A stretch of DNA of 64,000 nucleotides from Golubevia sp. BC0850 (lineage: Eukaryota; Basidiomycota; Exobasidiomycetes; Golubeviales; Golubeviaceae): the NCBI GenBank assembly GCA_012976225.1, contig JAAVVG010000013.1, forward strand, positions 558,001 to 622,000. Direction: 5' to 3'. A program made the position numbers and the translations under genes. This document shows positions 55,146 to 64,000 of the stretch, one piece after another. Position 1 is the first letter of the stretch. Every line of letters begins with the position of its first letter. The notes beneath the pieces are model-generated. The model did no database searches and was not told the DNA's origin. It saw only the letters and a list, made by a program, of their open reading frames with translations.

Positions 55146-57223
55146 ATGCCAACGGCCAACTCGATTCCTAAACGCAAGAAAAGTACACTTCAAGCTGCCA
55201 AGTCACCGTTACCAGCTCCATCTTCTGCGCTGTATGCTTTAGGATTGGAAGGTTCAGCTAATAAGTTGGGAGTGGGAGTAGTGTGTCATTTACCAAATGG
55301 ATCAGTCGAAATCCTGTCAAACGTCAGACATACCTATGTCACTCCTCCAGGTCAAGGATTTCAACCTGGTGACACTGCAAAGCATCACAAACAGTGGCTG
55401 GTACGCGTGGTGGAACAGGCAGTGAAGAGGAGTGGCAAGAAGTTGGAAGAGATGCAGTGCATTTGCTTTACTAAAGGTGAGTCAGTAAGCAGTGGCTGTA
55501 GATGGAAGACTCTTGAAGTACCATTTGATAGATGAATGATTTGCAGATGAGGAAAGAAGGAGGCTTGATGATGGAAAAGGAGAGAAACCCCAGATTCCAG
55601 ATCAAGATGATCAAGGTTGAGTGGCCGTTAGATTGAGAGGCTCCCTCTCTCGTTGATGATGCTTCGAAACGACCCACTAAACATAGTGGTAGAAATTCCA
55701 GCTTCTAGCCGAGGATCGAGCTGGCAACTTAGAACCTCATTCTCACTTTCTCTTTCCTTTCTTCCAGGCCCTGGAATGGGAGCACCTCTTCAATCCGTAT
55801 CTCTAGTAGCTCGAACTCTATCTCTTATATACTCCTTGCCTCTAGTAGGAGTGAATCATTGCATCGGTCACATCGAAATGGGAAGAACGATCACAGGAGC
55901 AAGTAACCCAGTCGTCCTTTACGTTTCTGGAGGAAACACTCAAGTCATAGCCTATTCCGCTCAGAAATACAGAATCTTTGGTGAAACGTTGGACATAGCC
56001 GTCGGAAACTGTTTGGATAGATTTGCTAGAGTAATAGGATTGAGTAATGATCCAAGTCCTGGACAGAATATCGAAGAGGAAGCTAGGAAGTGAGTTGCCC
56101 TCTTTATTCGATTGGACTCCGTCTTGTGCTCCTCTGATTCGCTGTTTATCAGGCTTTGGCTGACTCGTGTTTAATTTGTCTCCTCTTCGCAGATCTACCA
56201 AGCTTTTACCTCTTCCTTATGCGACGAAAGGAATGGACATAGCTTTAGGTGGAATTTTACTTTCAGCTGAAACTTATACCAAAGATCCAAGATTCGTACC
56301 AAATCCAGAAACCTCTCCAGAAGGAATCGATTCAACTCAGTCAGTGGGATCACTCGCAAACGGTGTAGAATGGTCCGGAGAAGGAGGAGGTCTTCACGCC
56401 TCTCATCTAGAAAAACCTCGAGAAAACTCTTCCACTTCAATATCAACATCTCCTTCCATTTCCACTCAACCTCCAGCTTCAAATTCAACTCCTACAAGTA
56501 CCAAACGATTCCCAACTACTAAACAGAAGTTTAATCCTCAAGATACAATCGCACAACAGAAAGCTAGACTTAAAGCTAAGGATGGAATTGAAACCATCAC
56601 TCCTTCAGATCTTTGCTTTTCACTTCAAGAACACGTTTTCGCTATGTTGGTCGAAATTACTGAGCGAGCTATGGCTCATATTGGAAGTAAGGAGGTTTTG
56701 ATCGTTGGTGGAGTTGGAAGTAATAAGAGGTTGCAGGAAATGATGGGTGTCATGGCTGGTGAAAGAGGAGGGAGTGTGTTTAGTACTGATGAGAGGTGAG
56801 TTGAGTTCTTCCCTTCTTTGAAATGAGAGAAAGAGTGAGGAAAGCGGGAACAGCTCTTTGCGAAGGGCGATCTGACATTAGTTTGATTCTGCCTTTCTCA
56901 CCCCTCTTTTATCTCGCCCATCATCTCCAAGGTTCTGCATCGATAATGGGATCATGATAGCTCATGCAGGTCTACTTTCGTTCAGGATGGGCTTGACTAC
57001 TACTTTGGAAAAGAGTACCACCACTCAGAGGTTCAGAACTGATACTCCTTCAGTAGCCGTGAGTTTTTTTGATTCATTCCTCAGTTCAAATTCAGCCTCT
57101 TTCTCACAAAGAGAAAGGAAGTTGCAAATGCTAACTACCTATTCTATGGGTTTCCCTATCTCTCACTCTCTACTCCGCCTCTTTCTTTCTCTGCAACCCT
57201 CGCTCAAACAGTGGAGGGCTTGA
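55146..57223 (+). CDS. KAE1: tRNA threonylcarbamoyladenosine transferase Kae1 (OSGEP)
   Basis: Catalytic subunit of the KEOPS complex that places t6A at position 37 of ANN-decoding tRNAs, including tRNA-Lys. Exons 55146-55476, 55768-56089, 56193-56795, 56932-57058 and 57212-57223 give 464 residues. Marks: [55 protein letters not shown], the iron-binding [81 protein letters not shown] and [13 protein letters not shown]. The last exon is only four codons with stop (WRA), restoring the W-R end of the family. Between about residues 250 and 350 lies a Ser/Thr/Pro/Gln-rich insert where yeast Kae1 has a short loop, so the protein is longer than the usual 340-390 residues. Confidence 0.96.
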
Positions 57224-57535
57224 AACAAGCGCCAAGCGCCCAATTCTATCTCTATGTATTAATAGTTTCAACTCAAATGTACCAACCGACAGTCTTTTTC
57301 GGTCTTCTGTTCTTTGGTTTTCGAGATTCTCACGTCGAGGATTCGATGAACAGATCTCAATCGCAGCGTTGGTCAGTCACTCTTTCTGGTCAGCCTAAAC
57401 CATTCGCAAAAACGCGAAGAAAAGGAAGAACGTTCTGCAGAAAGACAAAACGCCATCAGAAAAGTGACGGCGTGACAGAGAGCAAAAGATTTCAACAATA
57501 ACAAAAAAAAAAGAAAAAGAAAAAAGGATGAATCA
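57224..57535. other. Spacer between KAE1 and tRNA-Lys copy B
   Basis: 312 bp. Holds the KAE1 transcript end. An A-rich tract at about 57502-57525 reads as T runs just 3' of the tRNA and fits a polymerase III terminator. Confidence 0.5.
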
Positions 57536-57663
57536 CTCCCAACGTGGGACTCGAACCCACAGCCTTGCGATGAGACCAACGTGTAAAAGCGTTGAAGGTC
57601 TGGATGCCCGAAGGGACTCTCTTAATTAAGAGTCGCACGCTCTGCCAATTGAGCCAGCCGGGA
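57536..57663 (-). tRNA. tRNA-Lys(CUU), copy B, with 55-nt intron
   Basis: Same structure as the copy at 17301-17428: CUU anticodon, intron after position 37, discriminator G. Only two differences were noticed (gatgagacc for gatgaaacc and gtgtaaaag for gtgtgaaag on the plus strand), both in the intron, so the mature tRNAs are identical. Confidence 0.95.
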
Positions 57664-57730
57664 CGTTAAGTGATCATGTTGGAAAATCTCGAAGTTTGCA
57701 AATAATATAAATTGCAGCAATTCATCAGAT

Positions 57731-58172
57731 CTATTTTCCTAAGGATTTTTGAGGGCTCAGAATAGGTGGAATCTCGTCAAGATACGGCTTTCCCAGGGAT
57801 ATCAGGTTTGCAACATACGTAGGTTGGTATTTCGCATCTTGTAGAGGGTGCTCTGGATCTGAAATGAATGATTCCATGCTTTCGGCGTCGGCAACTCCCA
57901 CTTGCGTCCTCTCTTTGGCACGTTCAGAGCTCAGGAAAGTTGAAGAAAATGTGTTCTATGTTGGTTCCAAGAAAATGCAGGAAGAAGAGAAGATCAGAGC
58001 ACGCTATGCCGTCACGTAAAGATCTCTGTTCTGTCCTTCACTTCTTATCCTTTCAACCGCAAGATGCAAAATGTCCGAAACATTATTTTACGTTCATATC
58101 CATATTCTCACATTCAAATTCAATTTTCCAAAGAATGCTTTCCTGTAACTTCGATAATTCACTTTTTAGTCT
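57731..58172 (-). pseudogene. Gene fragment linked to tRNA-Lys copy B, possibly expressed
   Basis: Exon-like piece 1 starts at 58172 after a TAG acceptor-like site (CAG at the same place in copy A): RLKSELSKLQESILWKIEFE, ending near 58098 at a GTAAAA donor-like site. Piece 2, from about 57932, reads SSERAKERTQVGVADAESME, then PLQDAKYQPTYVANLISLGK and on to a TAG at 57731, 68 bp before the tRNA. Unlike copy A its C-terminal frame is intact. No start exon was found. The family is unknown. It could be a live small gene or a better preserved relic. Confidence 0.4.
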
Positions 58173-58200
58173 CTAGAATGCAATGGCTTCGATATATAGA

Positions 58201-58845
58201 AAAAAAAAATCTGTACTCGAAATTCCTTCGACAGATAAAAAGAAAACAAATCAGAAGTCTTCGAATGCAGAAGCCTGAGTTCGATCATCACTCTCAAGGT
58301 TTAATCGACACGGTGCAAGTTTCTAATCTTCCAGCCCTTCCTCATCTATACGCGGGTGGTTCTCCTCTACTGAACGCCGCTGTATCCACAGTTCTGGTGC
58401 CATGTACCTAGTAGTAATTGTCTTCTTGTGTAGTGTTCTCTTGTTTTGGACCTCCGATACTAAACTTCCCGACGAGCTCTTCGCCCACAGTCCGATCGAA
58501 CGTTAGAGCACACTTATTTTCGTGAACGTGATTGAATTTCTAAACAAAGAAAAGTAGAGAGCAAATCTAAAGAGGAAAAGAATACGAGCTTGATTTTGGA
58601 TTAAAACAAAGACGAAGCAATTGAAAGGAAGCAGAGAAAAAGAGGGGAAGGGCGAAAAGTGTTGCAGTATTTGGACAAGAAAGATTTCTTCCGGCTTCAA
58701 AGGCAAAAATCGGGAGTCGAAGAGAAAGGTGACGGTTTAGGAAATGGTTACGATTGGTGATAGAGAGAGAGAAAGAGATTTGAGCTGAAGAAAAAGTATT
58801 GTTCAAAGTCAGAAGTTGCTTGAAGTCTTCAAACATCCACCTTCC
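58201..58845. other. Spacer between tRNA-linked segment and carnitine acetyltransferase
   Basis: 645 bp. A minus-strand ATG near 58402 opens a 26-codon acidic/basic frame (MAPELWIQRRSVEENHPRID) that could be a first exon of the linked gene, unproven. Otherwise nothing supported. Confidence 0.35.
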
Positions 58846-61314
58846 TCACATCTTACTCTTTTCCGCCTTCTTGTTCAAGTTAACATGCATTTCCTTAATA
58901 TCTAGCAGAGCCTCATTAATATAATGTCTTAACTTGTTAGCATCCAACTTCAAACTAGTGATAGTGAAAGTTAAAGATTCTTCCTTAATAGCATAAGCGA
59001 CACCAAATCCAGTTGGAGTGACTTCACCGAAACCCCAAGATTCAAACCTTTCGGAAGAGATTTGAGAGGTTGAAAGTTTCCAAGTTGAAGATTTGGCGAA
59101 CATTTCATCTTGATAAAGCTCAGGTAGAGATTCACCTTCTTTGAGAAGTTTCTTTAATCCGAAGAGATGACGATCGACTCCTTGACCGTCGGCACAAGCT
59201 GCAGCATAGGCTAAGTGAGCTTTGACTCCGGTTGTGAATTTGGCGAAACGTTCCTCGTCCTGAGGAAGACAGAGAGGGAAGAAACAACATGAGAAGGGGC
59301 AAGAGAAACATCAGTCGATTGAAATACACAACCAAATGCCTTCGAATCTTCAAAACTTTCCATCGAGAGACACTCACAGTAGATTTTGGATCTTCCATAA
59401 TTTCACAGAAAGCCTTAGAATCAACACTTGCAGATCTAATAGTTTCAGTTCTACCTAACTTGAACTTCCTAGTTTGAGCAGATTCATAGGTCGCACAAGG
59501 TTCACCAAACATTCTGTAGTAAGCCAATTGAATCGCCATTTGAGCCCAACCATCTGGAGAACATTTGAATTTCTTCATTTGACCTTTACCATACCCTTGG
59601 AAATCCAACATAGCTATGTCGTGTTTTTCTTTCAATGAATCGAAATCTTTGATGGATTCCGCGATCTTGCTTTCCAAGACTTTGTCCAAAGAGAAGGTGA
59701 TTGGCTTTGGTGCTGAGAGATCCGAACGTTTGGAAGTTCCTAGTTCGATTTTGTTTGACTCTAGTGAAGCAAGGACGAAGTCGTTCATACGTAGAGTTGG
59801 AGTTCCGTCCATACAAGAATGCTCTCCCATGAAACCTGATTTTCCTCCTGGCATTGATACAAGCTGTTGCTTGTCATAGAATCTATTCTTTCCATTTCCG
59901 AACCATAAGTTCATGGCGATCTGAAGGAGCATGAGAAGATCATCAGGGTTAGCTCGCGACGAAATCAAAGCCAGTTCCATGTAATGAGACTAACCTCTTC
60001 CTTAGTGACACTCTTGATATCATCGAGACATAGAACAATGACAGAGCTCTGGATCCTTTCCAGAGACTTCTTGTTCTGTTCACCCCCTTGACCTGGGACT
60101 TGAAGGAGAGCTTGACGAGAATCGGTCCATTGATCTCTGTTGACTGAAGTTAGAGCTCCGACTGGAAATGGATCGGCTTGAGCCGAAATTGGATCAGAAA
60201 GAATCTTTTGAAGTTGACTGAGGGGCAGGGTATGAGGGAAGTAGGGAGGCAGGGGAGAAGAGTTCAGAGGTTTGAACATAGCAGACAGAATCAGCCTCTT
60301 GACTCGCTCCTTTCTCTCTTTTCAAGCTCCCAGAAAGCCTTCGAAGTGCAATTCAGTCTTGAATCATCGCCTCAAATATCCCATCTCGCCCATTCCTCAT
60401 CAGCTTTCTTTCGGGTTCTTCTCCCACCCGATCACCTCCACTATTTTCCTCCTACTGTATCACTCACCTGACGATCTCGTCTGCGCTCAATTCCTGACCA
60501 TTCTCCACCAATTCGAATTCCCAGAACCTGTTTCCATGAGCTACCACGAGGTGGTTGAACTTATCAGCTTCATACTTGATAGCACCATCGGCAGGCTTCT
60601 CTGGAATTCTGCAGGCGTTGAACATCCAAGGATAAGAAGCAGAGCACATAGCTCCAGCCTTTGTCTTTTCGGGCGCCAGCTGTTCACTGCATAGTCAAAT
60701 GGGAGTATATGAGAGGGCATCGGAATGAGTTGGTGAAAGGGAAGGGAAGGACAGCTCCGTCCTCTTTCTCTCTCTCCTGGAAGCACTCACGTCTCTAGCA
60801 TTCTTCTAAAGGCCAACATAGCCTTGAGTTGGCTAGCACTTCTAACCAAAGGATCTCTTCTAGACCTATCATCTTTGTGAGCATAGAAGTAAGAAACAAA
60901 AGGAACTACAGGATCTCTGTAGGCCATATAAGCTGCTTCATTCCACCAATCACTCAACCAATTATCTCTACCTTCGTTATCCCTTCTATTTTGTAACCTT
61001 TCTTGTAAAGCCTTGAACAAAGCTGAATCTTTACCTTCCAAGGCAGACTTGACAGCCTTTTCAGTTTTTGAAGTGGAGTTTGAATCCTTTTGAAGTGGAA
61101 TGGTAGATTTGAGGTATTTGTTCAAAGTTTGATCTAAAGCAGGAACTGGTAAGTTTGGTAATTTAGATTGTTCTGCGAAAAGAGGACCTTTACCTTTGGT
61201 TAAAGTGTGAGCAATCAGTGACATGGTTCGAATTGAGGATTGAGGAATTGAAGGGGTGAAATTCTTTGAAGCGGATTTTGCTTGTCTCAACGTCAATCGA
61301 GAGGTAAGGGGCAT
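58846..61314 (-). CDS. CAT2: Carnitine O-acetyltransferase
   Basis: Transfers acetyl groups between CoA and carnitine for shuttling between peroxisome and mitochondrion. Exons 60791-61314, 60468-60686, 59995-60217, 59378-59920 and 58846-59259 give 640 residues. Family marks: LPNLPVPALDQTLNKYLKST (entry), DNWLSDWWNEAAYMAYRDPV, the catalytic His in FMGEHSCMDGTP, and STS in the CoA/carnitine site (WKLSTSQISSERFESWGFGE), then GFGVAYAI. The N-terminus MPLTSRLTLRQAKSASKNF is basic and amphipathic like a mitochondrial presequence. A Met at MSLIAHTL could be a second start. The C-terminus is KSKM, a possible PTS1-type peroxisomal signal. The layout parallels yeast Cat2. An upstream in-frame Met at 61443 is less likely. 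Confidence 0.92.
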
Positions 61315-62036
61315 AGATGAGATGGAAGGGGAAGATGTGAAAACAAGATGCAAAAGAAAGGAGTTGGGGGGAAAAGAAAAGGGTTGGAGCAAGGCAAGGA
61401 GTTTAAGAAGAATTCCGGGTGAACCGGTGTGATATTGACGCAAGCCGAGAAGGACGGAAGTACTCGGACCAACACTTTGTCATGAAATCAGACAAACAGG
61501 GAAGCAAAGCAAAGGAAAGGAAAGGAAAAGGAAAGTGATATTCAGTCAGACAGAGCAAAAGAGTGTGTATGTATGGGAGAACAAGAGAGAGAGAAGAAGG
61601 CAACGGAACAGAGAAGAGGGGGCGCACAGCGTCAAAGGGCAAGTCAATAGAAATATGGGATCTGGGAAACTGGAAATGGATCAAGAAAAGAGAGTCTATG
61701 AATAAAGTGTGGATTGGAGTTGATAATTAAAGAGTGTGAGAGACGAAGGAAATAAGAGAAACCTGAGTTGTTACAAGGGGACGATCGAGAGCTGAAGAGA
61801 TCCAAGAAGATGATGTGGCATTGAGGTTGTTGAAGAATTTAGCTTCACCTTTAACTTCTCTCTTGATCTAAAGGGGGTTGAAGGGAGTTAAACGTGACTA
61901 TGGTCCAAAAAATTGAGTTGCTGTAATTTGAAGAAGTGAAGTGAACTTCTCTGATGATAGCATTGAAAGTTGATTCGAGAGATTCTAGAATAGTTTTTTG
62001 ATGATTTGAAAAGCTTGATTTTGATCTAAAGACCTT
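61315..62036. other. Spacer between carnitine acetyltransferase 5' end and heparinase-like 3' end
   Basis: 722 bp. Must contain the acetyltransferase promoter; purine-rich runs at 61500-61600 read as CT-rich on its strand. Nothing else seen. Confidence 0.4.
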
Positions 62037-64000
62037 TTAAACGTTGTGACTAGTGGTTGACCAACTAGACAGAGCAACGTTCTTTGGATCCGCTGAATCT
62101 GCAGCGGTAAGATCCGACCATTGAGGTTGCCATAACACTTGAATCAATTGATCACTTCCACCATTCAAGGTGATTTGTAGTCTAAAGCACGGAGTAAAGA
62201 ATAAGAGTTCCAAGGGTCAAGGGTCAGTTCCGAAAGAAACTTCTTCCTCGAATCTTCTCCAAAAACCCTTTCTCCTTCGCACAAAGAGTAACTCACCTAC
62301 TGATACCAGGCTGTTCCTGATCTCCTTCTTGGTCAATAGCAACATTTGGATCTGTACCGTAAATTCTATCAGGTTTACCACTACTTAGAGGTTCGACGAC
62401 TTCGAAAGTAGCTCCAGGAGGACTTAAAATCTTGACGACCATAGTTTGTTCCTTAGCCAAAGATCCATCAACTGCAAACCCAGCATTGATATCCTCTAAT
62501 TTCTGAATCTTCATAGTAGCAGTCTTCTTATCAGATGAGAGAGTGATAGTAGCATTGGTATGAACTAACCACATGATGTTATCAGTAACGGTAGAGGAGA
62601 TCTCATCTTGAACCAAGACTTGACGACGACCGTTTAACATTCTAATTCCTCTCTTGACGGTACCTGCATCTTGACCATAAGCTGAAGACATGTCAGTTGT
62701 GAAGTAGGCAACGTCATTGACTGATGGCTTGTAATCTAGAGCTGCGGATTGTTGGGCGTTCGTTGTTCCGAAAGAGTTGACTGGAAGGGCAGTGACCAAT
62801 TGATTGGTTTCCCCAATGACTAGAGTGTTCTGTCCTTGAGTCGCCTGTGATTGGGTCGGAGAGGGGGGGGGGAGTCAGCGCTGCTTCGAAGACGGTCGGC
62901 CAAAATTCCCCTTCCACCAACTCTTCTTTCTTCTTCTTCTCCCGAATCCTTCAGAAAATTCACCTTTCTATAGTAACCCCATCTATCTGATCCTTGAGTC
63001 TCGTTAGAGAAATAATTCGAACTCAGGTAGTTGGCGTTTCCGAATTCTCCAGCCCATCTGGTTCCCATAGCGTCGATGACGAAGTCACCTACGTCCAAGT
63101 CTCCGTGACTCTGATGACCGGTTAGGATACTGGCTTTCATAGCAACGTAAGTTCCAGTAAAGTCGGTCCAAGAAGATCTCATAGAGACCCAACTTGAGTT
63201 AGGGGTGTTGAAGTAATTGTCGAGAGCTAGACCGTCCCAGAAAGCTCCTTGAGTAGAGGTATCGTACCAGATCATTGAGAATGGATCGGCAGCATCTGCT
63301 CTATCTCTTTGGAAGAGTCCATAGAGAGGGTTCTTCTCGAGAGTTGAGTAAAGGAACATTTGGTCTGGGAGAGAGGGTAAGAGAGAAGATTTGTCGGTGA
63401 GTCTACTTACAATCACCTTCGAAGATTTCAGAAACCTTCTAGCACAGCGATTGGATTCAATGCTCACTGGCGGTAGTAGCGTACTTGTTTGGACCATTGT
63501 CGGCGTAAGCGAACATTCCACCCATTCCAGAGACGTACATGTGGTAAAGACCAGTCTTGGTGAAATCAGGATTTTGATCCATCATTCCTTGATCAGTTCC
63601 AGTAGCAGTAATCAGAGAGGAGACACCTCTGGCATGGGCGTTCGTACCGAAGTACCAGTAATTTGGAGTTTCTGTGAAGGGATAGCGAGAGAATCAAGTC
63701 AGATTCAAAGAAAATAAAGGAAAATCTAACAGAGGGAAACTCACCTGCCCAAGAACCATCTTTGTAGACTCCACGCATACAATTAGCAGACATGTTATCG
63801 ATACTCTTCTTCAACAAATCAGCGGAATTAGTAGTAGGGTCATCTCCCAAAACCGCCAAAGAACCCAACATTAGACCAGAATTAGTGACACAATTCCAAT
63901 TGCCATTACCATTTTCAGGTTGAAAGAACCAACCACTTCCAGTATCATCGTGAGCAGCATTTCCAGGAACCAATCCCAAACTAATAATGCTCCACATAAT
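62037..64000 (-). CDS. Heparinase II/III-family polysaccharide lyase (5' end beyond window)
   Basis: Six exons visible: 63745 to beyond 64000, 63468-63671, 63417-63438, 62964-63364, 62297-62844 and 62037-62181, all phase-compatible. The first visible exon has the alpha/alpha-toroid end (NGNWNCVTNSGLMLGSLAVL). The central part has TPNYWYFGTNAHARGVSSL and MFAYADNGPNKYA. The fourth begins the beta-sandwich with the hallmark HQSHGDLDVGDFVIDAMGTR. The fifth has KRGIRMLNGRRQVLVQDEIS. Family members cleave acidic glycans by beta-elimination. The fungal enzymes are poorly characterised and the substrate here is unknown. The third exon is just 22 nt (encoding the join KVSEIFED) and is easily missed. 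No N-terminus is available to test secretion. Confidence 0.85.

Larger units (their letters stand above)
57536..58200. repeat. Segmental duplication, copy B (with tRNA-Lys)
   Basis: Partner of 17301-18520, same orientation and order of blocks, but more compact. The tRNA part is nearly identical, the flanks roughly 70-85% by eye. Confidence 0.8.

Noticed and set aside
1-64000. CRISPR arrays, prophage, operons or bacterial-type elements
   Set aside because: Intron-rich eukaryotic genes throughout; no spaced direct repeats and no phage or plasmid genes. Candidate short repeats are microsatellites or tandem duplications.
1-64000. LTR retrotransposons, LINEs or other mobile-element proteins
   Set aside because: No reverse transcriptase, integrase, protease or transposase motifs noticed in any frame read.

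Overview
The window is nuclear DNA from a fungus, most likely a basidiomycete yeast-like or smut/rust-lineage species; the exact lineage cannot be fixed from the sequence. The reasons are many short spliceosomal introns (mostly 50-160 nt, donor usually GTGAGT, pyrimidine-rich acceptor ending CAG), dense genes on both strands, serine- and acid-rich low-complexity insertions in conserved proteins, an Rds1-type secreted ferritin-like protein, and tRNA genes with an intron after position 37. Exons below were traced by hand. Wherever exact exon coordinates are given, the splice phases close and the summed length is a multiple of three. Nothing here has been checked by a database search.

Layout, left to right: the 5' part of a coiled-coil protein gene (-, runs off the left edge); RFC4-type clamp-loader subunit (-); ESS2/DGCR14 splicing factor (+); broken F-box gene a (+); IPI1 (-) and ELP4 (+) diverging from a 152-bp spacer; a small cysteine-tailed protein (+); tRNA-Lys(CUU) copy A (-) with a decayed linked gene fragment; a superfamily 1 helicase (-); NAN1/UTP17 (+); an AAAP amino acid transporter with 11 exons (+); haspin kinase (-) and mitochondrial uL1 (+) diverging from 130 bp; an Rds1-like ferritin-like secreted protein (-); fumarase (-); broken F-box gene b (+); pescadillo/NOP7 (+); broken F-box gene c (-); cytosolic aspartyl-tRNA synthetase (-); broken F-box genes d (+) and e (-); KAE1 (+); tRNA-Lys(CUU) copy B (-) with a second copy of the linked fragment; carnitine acetyltransferase (-); and most of a heparinase II/III-family protein (-, 5' end beyond the right edge).

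Many of the genes serve ribosome production or decoding: IPI1, UTP17 and NOP7 (pre-rRNA processing), uL1m (mitoribosome), AspRS, ELP4 (wobble uridine modification), KAE1 (t6A37) and two tRNA-Lys genes. I read this as ordinary housekeeping content, not as a designed cluster. Fumarase and carnitine acetyltransferase both look built for dual localisation.

The unusual material is in the accessory stretches. There are five F-box/leucine-rich genes, all with broken frames, among intact neighbours; two of them share a nearly identical inverted 265-bp F-box segment that ends in the same in-frame TAG. There is also a duplicated tRNA-Lys segment carrying an unidentified gene fragment whose codons look constrained. 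I found no convincing complete new system, no CRISPR array and no recognisable retroelement.
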